Of a stretch of DNA of 64,000 bases, positions 9,353 to 16,788 are shown one piece after another. Under the pieces are notes generated by a model that saw nothing but the letters and a program-made list of their open reading frames with translations, did no database searches and had not been told where the DNA came from. The position numbers and the translations under genes were made by a program. Position 1 is the first letter of the stretch. The number at the start of each line of letters is the position of its first letter. Source of the stretch: Polyangiaceae bacterium (GTDB lineage Bacteria > Myxococcota_A > Polyangia > Polyangiales > Polyangiaceae); NCBI GenBank assembly GCA_041389725.1, contig JAWKRG010000005.1, positions 186,001 to 250,000 on the forward strand. Reading direction: 5' to 3'.

Positions 9353-10222
9353 ATGGTCGTAGTGATGGAAACCGAGGCGCCCGACGCGGCGGTGGAGGCG
9401 GTGATTTCCCATCTGGTGCAGTCCGGATTCGACGTGCACCGATCCAGCGGCCAGACGCGCACGTTGCTGGGAGTGGTGGGCGACGTCACGCCGGACGACG
9501 TCGCCGTGGTCCGGGAGCTGGAGTTCGTCGCCGAGGTCGTGCGCGTGAGCGAGCCCTTCAAGCTGGCATCGCGGCGCTTTCGCCAGGCTTCCACCGTGGT
9601 GGAAGGACCCTGGGGGAGCATTGGCGGCGACCGTCCCTGGGTGGCCGTGGAACCCATCGGACTGTCGACGTCCGACGACGGTCCACCCAGTGCGGAGCTA
9701 CCCTACGAAGTCGCGGCGGGCCGTCCCTTCGACGCCGCCGTCTCGCGCAACCGAAACGCGCCCGAGAGTGTGGGGGCCCTCACCTGTTTGGCGCTTCACC
9801 CCAACGCGCGTGAGCGTGAGAAGCCCATCGCCTTCGTGGAACGCGCGCCGAGTTGGGGCGCGAACTACTGGATCGGCGCTGCAGAGCGAGAGCTAGCGCG
9901 ACGCGAGCGAAGCGTAGTGCTCTTGGAGGCCGGGGGCGAGTACCCGAACGGCGCGCGGACCCTCGAAGTTGCCGCCATCGCGCGGGCAAAGATCCGCACC
10001 CATCTTCCAATCGTCGTCGACGTTCCAACCATCGCGCAGCGCGGGCGGTATTGCGCCGCGGTTGCTTGCGCAGCAGCGGGCGCTGGCGCCGACGGAGTCA
10101 TTCTCCGTGCGTGGGTGGGGCGCGAGGGCGTGATTCCCCGTGTCCCGGCCACTCTGAGCTGGACCGAGGCCGTCGAGGTCGCCGAGCGCGTGCGCGCCAT
10201 CGGGGCGGCCGTGCGTCGATGA
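9353..10222 (+). CDS. DAHP-synthase-like protein lacking the catalytic and metal-binding residues (pseudoenzyme)
   Basis: 289 residues. The N-terminal 73 residues match the ferredoxin-like regulatory domain of AroF-type (Thermotoga-like) DAHP synthases: MVVVMETEA at the start and GQTRTLLGVVGD at 33-44. The barrel can still be followed, with EPIGLS (100-105) where GPCS belongs, VVDVPT (221-226) where VDPSH belongs, and GVILRAW (248-254) where the IVEVHP glutamate belongs. Thus the Cys, His, Glu and Asp metal ligands are all replaced, and the KPRTSPYSFQG phosphoenolpyruvate loop is missing in a roughly 30-residue deletion. It cannot be an active DAHP synthase. The stop overlaps the start of tyrA (ATGA), so a regulatory role in aromatic synthesis is likely; this is inference. 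Confidence 0.8.
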   Translation: MVVVMETEAPDAAVEAVISHLVQSGFDVHRSSGQTRTLLGVVGDVTPDDVAVVRELEFVAEVVRVSEPFKLASRRFRQASTVVEGPWGSIGGDRPWVAVEPIGLSTSDDGPPSAELPYEVAAGRPFDAAVSRNRNAPESVGALTCLALHPNAREREKPIAFVERAPSWGANYWIGAAERELARRERSVVLLEAGGEYPNGARTLEVAAIARAKIRTHLPIVVDVPTIAQRGRYCAAVACAAAGAGADGVILRAWVGREGVIPRVPATLSWTEAVEVAERVRAIGAAVRR

Positions 10223-11028
10223 AGCGCTTGGGCGTGGTGGGCCTGGGGCTCATCGGCGGTTCCCTCGCGCTGGCTGCGCGCCGCGCGTTTCCGGATTGCG
10301 AGATCGTCGGCGCTGACATGGCTCCTGGGCCTTGGCCCGACGGGCTGGTGGACCAATTCTTCGGCATGCGCGACGCCGTGCATCTGCCGACGCTGCCGCG
10401 CTGCGACTTGTTGGTGCTCGCGGTTCCGGTGCGCGGCATCGAGGCACTCGCCGCTGCGGCGTTGGCGAACGCGGACGTGGTCACCGACGTGGGATCGACG
10501 AAGCGTCGCATTGCGGACGTGGTGCGGCAGAACGGTGAGGTCGGTCGTTTCGTGCCTGGACACCCGATGGCGGGTTCGCCGCGAAACGGCCTGCAGCACG
10601 CCGACCCAGGGCTATTCGAGGGTGCGAATTGGTTCGTATGCGCGGAGCACGCGGAGCCTTCGGCGCTGACGCGAGTGCGTGCTCTGATCGAGGGCGTGGG
10701 CGCTCGGGTGTGGGAAACGACGCCCGAAGATCACGATCGAGCGGTTGCGCTCACGAGTCACGCGGTGCAGGTGATCGCGAGTGCGCTCGCCGTCCGAGGC
10801 GCAGGACTTCGAGAGTTCCAGGGACCTGCCTTCGAGCGCATGACCCGAGGAGCTGGGGGCGACCCAGAGATGTGGCTGGACGTTCTCTCGACCAATCGGG
10901 ATTTCGTGGGATTTCATCTTCGGGAGCTGGCAGCGCAGCTCTTGGAGCTGACCGACCAACTGACGCGGGATCCCGAGAGCCTGAGAGCACTGCTCGACGC
11001 TGCTCGGGAGATCAGTAGCGACAACTAG
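10219..11028 (+). CDS. tyrA: Prephenate dehydrogenase
   Basis: 269 residues. It oxidises and decarboxylates prephenate to 4-hydroxyphenylpyruvate for tyrosine synthesis in the cytoplasm. The NAD(P) site GLGLIGGS (8-15) opens a Rossmann fold; TDVGSTK, PGHPMAGSP and the active-site-type histidine in LTSHAVQ fit the family, as does the helical dimerisation domain that follows. No ACT domain is present, so feedback control would have to come from elsewhere, perhaps from the coupled DAHP-synthase-like protein. Its ATG lies in the stop of that gene. A good hairpin (11027-11046) overlaps its stop codon. Confidence 0.9.
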   Translation: MKRLGVVGLGLIGGSLALAARRAFPDCEIVGADMAPGPWPDGLVDQFFGMRDAVHLPTLPRCDLLVLAVPVRGIEALAAAALANADVVTDVGSTKRRIADVVRQNGEVGRFVPGHPMAGSPRNGLQHADPGLFEGANWFVCAEHAEPSALTRVRALIEGVGARVWETTPEDHDRAVALTSHAVQVIASALAVRGAGLREFQGPAFERMTRGAGGDPEMWLDVLSTNRDFVGFHLRELAAQLLELTDQLTRDPESLRALLDAAREISSDN

Positions 11029-11046
11029 CCGCCTCGGGTGGCGGCT
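11027..11046 (+). terminator. Terminator-like hairpin after tyrA
   Basis: Perfect 7-bp arms AGCCGCC and GGCGGCT with a 6-base loop, starting in the tyrA stop codon. There is no T-run, as is common at this GC content. Confidence 0.5.
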
Positions 11047-11064
11047 GGTAAGCTATTTGCTTCG

Positions 11065-11463
11065 ATGCGAGTCGTGGTGCGGCGTCTGGCGTGGGTGTGC
11101 ATTGTTTGGAGCGGGCTCCTCGTCTGGTCCTGCGATCTCAACCCGCAGCCCGAAGTACCGAGTGGCACCTCCGGCGGTGGAGGATTCGACGCTGGCTCGG
11201 GTGGTGGCTACGGGGGTAGTGGCGCGAGTGGCGCGGCGGCGAATACCGGCGGGAGTTCCAGCGGTGGTTTCGCCGGTTCGGCTGGTGCCGGGGGATCCGC
11301 GGGCTACGCCGGCGTCGGGGGTAGCGGCATCGGCGGCAGCGGCGGTTACGCGGGTGACCCGGACGCCGGTACAGATGCGTCGGACGCTGGTGAAGATGGT
11401 GGGGATGCGGACGCCGGCGCCGACGCGACCGAAGGCGGCCCTCTAGAAGCGGGGACGGATTGA
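11065..11463 (+). CDS. Small Gly/Ser-rich lipoprotein with CDLNPQPEVPS anchor
   Basis: 132 residues. A signal peptide ends in a lipobox-like LVWSC; the mature protein would begin CDLNPQPEVPS, then a Gly/Ser/Ala-rich region (GGFAGSAG, GSGIGGSGG) and an acidic tail (DAGTDASDAGEDGGD). No folded domain is seen; it looks like a flexible surface stalk or decoy. The start at 11065 is chosen because the upstream GTG (11038) lies inside the tyrA terminator hairpin. It is a paralogue of the next gene: both carry LNPQPEVPS right after the lipid-bearing cysteine. Confidence 0.7.
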   Translation: MRVVVRRLAWVCIVWSGLLVWSCDLNPQPEVPSGTSGGGGFDAGSGGGYGGSGASGAAANTGGSSSGGFAGSAGAGGSAGYAGVGGSGIGGSGGYAGDPDAGTDASDAGEDGGDADAGADATEGGPLEAGTD

Positions 11464-11518
11464 GCAAGGCAACCGGGTCGCCCTCGTGTGCCAGCGTGTG
11501 CCACGGGGAGGCGCGGGG

Positions 11519-11842
11519 ATGAGGCGAGCCGCGTGGAGTGCCGCCGCGCTTGCCGTGGTGTTGTTGGGCGCGTGCGTGCTCAACCCCCAGCCCGAGGTGC
11601 CGTCCGACAACGCAGGTTCGGGTGGGGGCGGCGGCTTTGCCGGGAGCGGAAGCGGCGGCAGCGATGTCTTCATGGATGCGAGCGGTGACGCAATGCAGGC
11701 GACGGAAGCCGGCAGCGACGTCGAGGTGGATGAAGACGCCACGCCCAACGATGGCGGGCTGGATGCGGCCGATGGCGACGCGGACGACGCGGGCGACGCA
11801 GGTCCCGACGCGGAGTCCGACGCGTTGCTGTCCGCAGACTGA
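11519..11842 (+). CDS. Small acidic lipoprotein with CVLNPQPEVPS anchor (paralogue of the preceding gene)
   Basis: 107 residues. MRRAAWSAAALAVVLLGAC is a lipoprotein signal peptide; the mature N-terminus is CVLNPQPEVPSDN, followed by a Gly/Ser stretch and then a strongly acidic Asp/Ala-rich tail (DADDAGDAGPDAESD). No domain is recognised. Together with the upstream gene it forms a tandem pair that conserves the anchor but not the tail. It converges with the cyclic-nucleotide-binding gene, whose stop lies 1 bp away. Confidence 0.7.
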   Translation: MRRAAWSAAALAVVLLGACVLNPQPEVPSDNAGSGGGGGFAGSGSGGSDVFMDASGDAMQATEAGSDVEVDEDATPNDGGLDAADGDADDAGDAGPDAESDALLSAD

Positions 11843-11843
11843 T

Positions 11844-12353
11844 TCAGTCGCTGCCGGGGCGGCGCACGAGGTAGCTGTCCAGTACGTTGGCGATGAAGTC
11901 CGCCAGGATACCGTCGGCGACCCGCAGCCGACGGCTGAGCTCGCGCGCGAGATTCAACACGATGATCGCGTAGCTCTTGAGATCGTAGCGATAGAGCGCA
12001 TCGAGATCCGCTGCCGTGATCTTGAGTAGCCGAGATGGTGCAAGCGCGCGAATGGTCGCGGACCGGGGTTGGACGTCGAGAATGCTCATCTCCCCGAACC
12101 AGTCACCTGGCCCCAGCAGCGCAACGCGTGCGTCGATTCCCTGGTGGCTGCGCTTGAGCACCTCCATTTCGCCGCTGAGCAACACGTACATGTCGCGTGC
12201 GTCTTCGCCCTCGCGAAACACCATGGCGCCGGCATCGGGGGTGTCGACCGAGAGAGTCGCTGCCAGGTGCGCAAGCACTTCGTCGCTCAGGGCGCCAAAC
12301 AAGCCAATGGTGCGCAATTCCCCCGGGTCGACGGTCGTCGAGAGACCGGTCAT
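11844..12353 (-). CDS. Cyclic-nucleotide-binding (CRP/cNMP-type) domain protein
   Basis: 169 residues. GLFGALSDEVLAHLA, FREGEDARDMYVLLSGEMEV and LGPGDWFGEMSILDVQPRSA are the beta-barrel and phosphate-binding cassette of a cNMP-binding domain; the usual arginine is present in PRSA. There is no DNA-binding helix-turn-helix after it, only a helical C-terminus ending LVRRPGSD, so it is a stand-alone sensor rather than a CRP regulator. The ATG overlaps the stop of the upstream Cys-rich lipoprotein gene (ATGA), so the two are probably co-translated. Confidence 0.85.
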   Translation of the reverse strand: MTGLSTTVDPGELRTIGLFGALSDEVLAHLAATLSVDTPDAGAMVFREGEDARDMYVLLSGEMEVLKRSHQGIDARVALLGPGDWFGEMSILDVQPRSATIRALAPSRLLKITAADLDALYRYDLKSYAIIVLNLARELSRRLRVADGILADFIANVLDSYLVRRPGSD

Positions 12354-13192
12354 GGGCAGACTCCGTACTCGATCGCATCGATGAACAGGGCGTTTGGCGG
12401 GGCAAATCCGCTGCAAGCCGCGCCTCCCGGACAGTCGTTGGAGAAGCCCACGCGGCACCACTTTCGACAGTCCCAGTTGCTCGCGCTCGAGCCCGGCACG
12501 CAGCCGAAGCCAGGCGCGCACGCCGTGGGATTTGCTTTTCCGTCACTACCCGTGCACATGTCTGCGCCCGCTCCAACGCCCGCGGGGGCGCAATCTGTTC
12601 CCGTTGGTGTTTCCGTATCGGGGTAGCACCCCGCCTTGGTCCCGCAGATCGCCACCGGGTTCACCAAGGAGCACGACGCCGTGCACACCTTGAACCCCGG
12701 AATGGGAGTACCTTGACCGCCAGCGTCGCTCAGCACTTGGATGCACTTGCCTCCGCCGCTGCAGTCCGTGCTCTTTTCGCAGAAGGGCTTACACACGTTG
12801 CCCACGCACGACGCGCCGACTTTGCACGCGCTCCCGCTACTGCATGCTTTGAAGGGATCCACGGTGCCATCGGCGACGCAGATGGTCTCGCCCGTCGTGC
12901 TTCCCACGTCGCAGCGCTCACCTGGGTTGCAGCCGCACTGGGGGAATGTGTCGCAAGGTCCGCTGACCGGTGCAGTGCAAGGGCCCGCGCCGCTGCCGCC
13001 GCTGCCGCTGCTGCCGCCGGTCGCGGCATCCGGAAAGAATCCCCCGCTGCCCCCGGTGGCGCTGCCGGAGCTGCCCCCGCTCGCCGCGTCGTCGCCCGCA
13101 TCACTGCCGCCCAGGCCGCCTCCCCCAGGGACGGACTCGGATTGGGCGCAAGCGACCATCACCAACGAAACCAACAAGCAAGCGATCTTCAT
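12350..13192 (-). CDS. Cysteine-rich surface lipoprotein
   Basis: 280 residues. MKIACLLVSLVMVACAQSES is a lipoprotein signal peptide with the lipobox MVAC, followed by a Gly/Ser-rich spacer (GGSGGFFPDAATGGSSG). The rest holds about 25 cysteines in short EGF/TIL-like groups (CGCNPGERCDVG, CVGNVCKPFC, CTASCSLVNP), a common design of myxobacterial secreted proteins. The start is set by GGAGG about 9 bases upstream; the frame is open 28 codons further, which is rejected. Function unknown; surface binding or adhesion is plausible. Coupled to the cNMP-binding gene downstream. Confidence 0.8.
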   Translation of the reverse strand: MKIACLLVSLVMVACAQSESVPGGGGLGGSDAGDDAASGGSSGSATGGSGGFFPDAATGGSSGSGGSGAGPCTAPVSGPCDTFPQCGCNPGERCDVGSTTGETICVADGTVDPFKACSSGSACKVGASCVGNVCKPFCEKSTDCSGGGKCIQVLSDAGGQGTPIPGFKVCTASCSLVNPVAICGTKAGCYPDTETPTGTDCAPAGVGAGADMCTGSDGKANPTACAPGFGCVPGSSASNWDCRKWCRVGFSNDCPGGAACSGFAPPNALFIDAIEYGVCP

Positions 13193-13494
13193 GGCGGGCC
13201 TCCAGCCCACACGACCCTGGTTGAAACGACCCTGGTTGAGAAGGTGAACCTTATCGCCCGAGGGCAGCGGGATCAAATCTGGCGCCGCCTACGCGATTGT
13301 CGCCGCCCACGGTCTGCGCGCGCCGCCTACTGCGCCGCCCAGGGTCTGCGCGCGCCGCCTACGCGATTTGCGCCGCCCACAGTCTGCGCGCGCCGCCTAC
13401 GCGATTGCGCCGCCCACGGTCTGCGCTCGCTTGCGCCGGTGCGGCCCCGCCTACGCCAGTTGCCCCCGGGCCCTGTTCGGGGCCGTGCCGCGCC
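13193..13494. repeat. Intergenic region with four 32-38 bp tandem repeats
   Basis: Units beginning GCGCCGCCTAC and ending GGTCTGCGC lie at about 13282-13319, 13320-13351, 13352-13389 and 13390-13426 (38, 32, 38 and 37 bp). A shorter duplication, ACGACCCTGGTTGA twice, lies near 13210-13240, next to the lipoprotein gene start. No gene is supported here. The array could influence the promoter of the lipoprotein gene. Confidence 0.7.
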
Positions 13495-13935
13495 TCAGTC
13501 CAGGGTCTTGTGAAACACCACGCGCGGCCTTGCCGGCCCGGCGTAGTCCTCGATCGTGGTCGCCGCCCATCCCGTCGCCTTGTGGAACGCGATGGAGCCT
13601 TCGTTGCCGGTGGTGGTGATGGCTTTCAGGCGAGCGCACTGTTGCGCGCGACAATCCTCTTCGAAGCTCTGATACAGCACCTTGCCGACGCCGCGGCGGC
13701 GATAGTCGGGGTGAATACCCACCAGATGGACGTAGCCCGTCTTGGGCGGTCCGGGGGTCACGAAGCCAAACAGGAAGCCCACCAGGATTCCGTCATGCTC
13801 CACGACTCGACTCAAAGCGCCGAGCTCGTAGAAGAACATCGGGTGCGCGAGCGCACTCGTTGGGCCACCCCACCAGCGATCGATCACCTGGACGATGTGG
13901 TCGTAGTCCTGCTTTCCGAGGGGCCGGGTGATCAT
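13495..13935 (-). CDS. GNAT-family N-acetyltransferase
   Basis: 146 residues. GYVHLVGIHPDYRRRGVGKV contains the acetyl-CoA-binding R/Q-x-x-G-x-G/A motif (YRRRGVGK), and the C-terminal strand pattern TGNEGSIAFHKATGW is typical of GNAT enzymes. The substrate cannot be told. The start MITRPLG (13935) gives the usual N-terminus; MLPTSS (13953) is possible, and the ORF is open 56 codons upstream of MITRPLG. It is divergent from the ribulose-phosphate epimerase gene. Confidence 0.85.
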   Translation of the reverse strand: MITRPLGKQDYDHIVQVIDRWWGGPTSALAHPMFFYELGALSRVVEHDGILVGFLFGFVTPGPPKTGYVHLVGIHPDYRRRGVGKVLYQSFEEDCRAQQCARLKAITTTGNEGSIAFHKATGWAATTIEDYAGPARPRVVFHKTLD

Positions 13936-14132
13936 CGAGCTTGTTGGCAGCATAACGCGGTCCGACCGCGTGGAGGCAAGCAGAAGCGACCTGTGCGCCA
14001 AGCGGGCAAATGGGCCCTTTGGCGCACGTTTCGCGCGGGAGGCTGCACCCGTGTCCAAGCCAGCGTCGCCTACGGCCCCGATCGACGTCGGGCACGGTGG
14101 CACCCGGGCGGACGCTCGTGTATCCGCAAGCC

Positions 14133-14801
14133 ATGCCGCCAGTGAGAATCGCGCCCTCCGTCCTCAGCGCCGACCTGGGCCGCCTCGCTGACGAAGTGCG
14201 AGAAGTCGAGCGGGCCGGAGCGGATTGGATTCATCTGGACGTGATGGACGGGCGCTTCGTACCCAACATCACGCTCGGACCTGTGGTGGTCGAAGCCGTG
14301 CGCAAGGCAACCACGCTGCCCCTGGACGTTCACCTGATGATCGTCGAGCCCGAACGCTACGTGGAGGACTTCGCCAAGGCTGGAGCCGACATCATCAGCG
14401 TGCACGTGGAGGCCAGCCCGCATTTGCAGCGGACCTTGGCGCTCATTCGCAGCCTCGGCAAGCGCGCTGGGGTCGTGCTCAACCCTCATACGCACGAGAG
14501 CGAGCTCGACTATGTGCTGGCGGACGTCGACTTGGTGCTGGTCATGAGCGTCAATCCCGGATTTGGCGGGCAGAAGTTCTTGCCGGCGGCACTGCCGAAG
14601 TTGCGCGCCCTGCGTCACCGGATCGAAGAGCACGGCTACGACGTCTTGCTCGAAGTCGATGGCGGCGTCACGCCGGACACCGCCCCGCTCGTAGCGGAGG
14701 CTGGAGCGGACGTGTTGGTCGCTGGCTCCGCGGTGTTCGGCGCCAAGGACCGCGCTGCGGCGATCAACGCCATTCGCAACAGCGTGGGAGCGCGGAAGTG
14801 A
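14133..14801 (+). CDS. rpe: Ribulose-phosphate 3-epimerase
   Basis: 222 residues, the normal length. It interconverts ribulose 5-phosphate and xylulose 5-phosphate in the pentose phosphate pathway. IAPSVLSADLG, HLDVMDGRFVPN (metal-binding His and Asp), DVHLMI, MSVNPGFGGQKF and EVDGGV are all present, as are the phosphate-binding residues VAGSAVFG. The start MPPVRIAPS is the family N-terminus. The stop overlaps the GTG start of the following metalloprotease-like lipoprotein gene. Confidence 0.95.
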   Translation: MPPVRIAPSVLSADLGRLADEVREVERAGADWIHLDVMDGRFVPNITLGPVVVEAVRKATTLPLDVHLMIVEPERYVEDFAKAGADIISVHVEASPHLQRTLALIRSLGKRAGVVLNPHTHESELDYVLADVDLVLVMSVNPGFGGQKFLPAALPKLRALRHRIEEHGYDVLLEVDGGVTPDTAPLVAEAGADVLVAGSAVFGAKDRAAAINAIRNSVGARK

Positions 14802-16186
14802 AGCTAAGGGCGGCGCTGTTGGCGCTGACCGCGGCATCCGCGTGCGGCGGTCCGCGCAGCGCTGTCCCCGCTGCTCCTCCAGCGCCAGCAGCGCCGCGAG
14901 CCAGCGCGACGTCGACGGCTGGCGCCGAAGGCAAGGATGACCCTCACTCGATGACGGCGGACTCCGTCGTACGCACTGCATTGGCGCAGGTGTCACGGCG
15001 GCGCGCGCTGACCGCTCGCGGGGCGATTCGTGGCAAGACCATCTCGCGCGCGAAGATGCTGGAGCACATTCGTGCGCAGATCCGGCGGGAGATACCCGAG
15101 CGGGTCGTGGTCGCGCAGAACGAGTTGATGTTCGCGTTGGGTGTTGCCCCAGTCAGTTTCGACTTCGAAGCAGCGCTGCTCTCCCTGATGCAGGCGCAAC
15201 TGGCTGGCTTCTACGAGCCTCGGGACAAGACCATGTACTTGCTGGAGGACTTGGTGGGGCCCGAGCGCGAGGCCACCTTGGCGCACGAGTTGGTGCACGC
15301 GCTGCAGGACCAGCACTGGGACCTCGAGTCACAAGTGAAGTTCGAAGAAGACCAGGGCGATCGCGTCACGGCGCTACATGCGCTGGCCGAAGGGGATGCC
15401 ACGAGCGCGATGCTCGACCACATGGTCGCGCCGCGCGGGCTGCGCGCGATCGACCTCAGCGACGACCTCATCGCCTTGGAAGTGCAGGGCGGCGTCGAGA
15501 TGTCGCCGACGATCGGGGACGTGCCCGGCCTGGTGAAGCGCTCGGTGGTCGCGCCCTACGTGGACGGTCTCAAGCTCGTACACTGGGCACGCCGGCGGGG
15601 CGGCTGGTCCGCCGTCGACGCGCTCTGGAACGCCCCGCCGACGACGACGGAGCAAGTACTGCATCCCGAGAAGTACCTGGCGCGAGAGGCGGCCATCGAA
15701 GTGCCCGCGCCATCTCCGATGCCCCACGGGCCCGCCGCGTCTCTGTATCGTGACGTGATGGGGGAGCAAACCGTGCGTCTCTTGTTCGAGGAGTGGATGC
15801 CTCAGAAGTCGGCAGTGCAAGCCGCGTCGGGGTGGGGCGGTGATCGCGTGCAGGTGTTCGGCGAGAACGGGAACTACGCGGTGGCGTGGCATCTCGTGTA
15901 CGACGACGAGGCGAGTGCGAAGCGCGCTGCCATCGGCTTCGCCCGGGGCATTCTCCCGCGGTCCGCCTCGTCGGCATTCGTCACGGCGGAGGCGGCGACC
16001 AAGGCCATGGCGGCGGGTCGCCTCTGCAACGAGCGTAAAGACGCTGGCCCCTTCGCCATCGCGTTGAAGGGTCGGCACCTGGGACTGACGGCGGGTCCCT
16101 ATCGTCGGGAGAACGGCACGGCGCAGTCAGCCGCGCGCTGCACGTCTGCGCAGCGTTGGGCAGCAGACCTCGCGTCGATGCGTTGA
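14798..16186 (+). CDS. HExxH zinc-metallopeptidase-like lipoprotein
   Basis: 462 residues, starting at a GTG that overlaps the rpe stop (GTGA). VKLRAALLALTAASACGG is a lipoprotein signal with the cysteine at 16, followed by a Pro/Ala linker. LAHELVHALQDQHWDLES (around 160-175) carries the HExxH zinc motif, and an acidic DALAEGDATSA-like helix follows, as in gluzincin-type secreted peptidases. It is probably an outer-membrane-anchored protease. Coupling to rpe is positional and does not suggest a shared pathway. Exact peptidase family not assigned. Confidence 0.72.
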   Translation: MKLRAALLALTAASACGGPRSAVPAAPPAPAAPRASATSTAGAEGKDDPHSMTADSVVRTALAQVSRRRALTARGAIRGKTISRAKMLEHIRAQIRREIPERVVVAQNELMFALGVAPVSFDFEAALLSLMQAQLAGFYEPRDKTMYLLEDLVGPEREATLAHELVHALQDQHWDLESQVKFEEDQGDRVTALHALAEGDATSAMLDHMVAPRGLRAIDLSDDLIALEVQGGVEMSPTIGDVPGLVKRSVVAPYVDGLKLVHWARRRGGWSAVDALWNAPPTTTEQVLHPEKYLAREAAIEVPAPSPMPHGPAASLYRDVMGEQTVRLLFEEWMPQKSAVQAASGWGGDRVQVFGENGNYAVAWHLVYDDEASAKRAAIGFARGILPRSASSAFVTAEAATKAMAAGRLCNERKDAGPFAIALKGRHLGLTAGPYRRENGTAQSAARCTSAQRWAADLASMR

Positions 16187-16328
16187 CGGCAGGCACGCCA
16201 CCGCGCCAAGAACGCCACACCTGACGCCCGGGCGCGTCAGCATCAGGTCCAATTTTCCCGAACCATTTGCTGTTCGTCCGTTGGATCTTGACCTGGCACG
16301 CGGCGTGCTTAAACGGCAATGGTTCCCG

Positions 16329-16769
16329 ATGACGGATGCACCTCGTTCCCAGCGTTCTGCCAGTTGGCTAAGCCTTCTGGCCGCGACCTCTCTGGGTCTT
16401 GGTGCGCTTGGCTGCGTCGATGCGGAGATCGCCTTCGACGAGCCGCTGGACGACGGTGAGGGCGAGCTACGACTCGTCGTGCAGTCCTATCCCGCCGGGA
16501 GCGTCCGTGATGGCGCTCCGGACGTGGGTCGACGCCCCCTGGGATCCACCCAGCGCGCCGTCACCCGAGAAGAGCTGCGGCGAGGCGTGCCGATTCGTCT
16601 GGTGCAGCTCGACGCCGCGCAGGATCGGGAAGACATCGTGGCCTGGGTGGAGCGCGGCGCTGCGAATCTCGACTTCGACGCTCGCGCCGCACGTCCGAGT
16701 TCCGGTGCGGCAGTTGGGTGGGCGTCGAACGAGGGTTCGACGGTTCGCCTAGTGCTGCGGCGCGGCTGA
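16329..16769 (+). CDS. Small lipoprotein of unknown function
   Basis: 146 residues. A signal peptide ending LGLGALGC gives a lipid-modified N-terminus CVDAEIAFDEP. The mature part is acidic at first, then mixed, with no recognised domain. The start at 16329 puts the hydrophobic core at the usual distance; the frame is open 16 codons further upstream. It stands alone, convergent with the transglutaminase gene, whose stop is 20 bp away. Confidence 0.62.
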   Translation: MTDAPRSQRSASWLSLLAATSLGLGALGCVDAEIAFDEPLDDGEGELRLVVQSYPAGSVRDGAPDVGRRPLGSTQRAVTREELRRGVPIRLVQLDAAQDREDIVAWVERGAANLDFDARAARPSSGAAVGWASNEGSTVRLVLRRG

Positions 16770-16788
16770 TTGCGCGCACTACCCGAGG

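Noticed and set aside
12197..13513. 438-residue plus-strand ORF
   Set aside because: Antisense to the cNMP-binding and Cys-rich lipoprotein genes; Ala/Arg-rich without domain.
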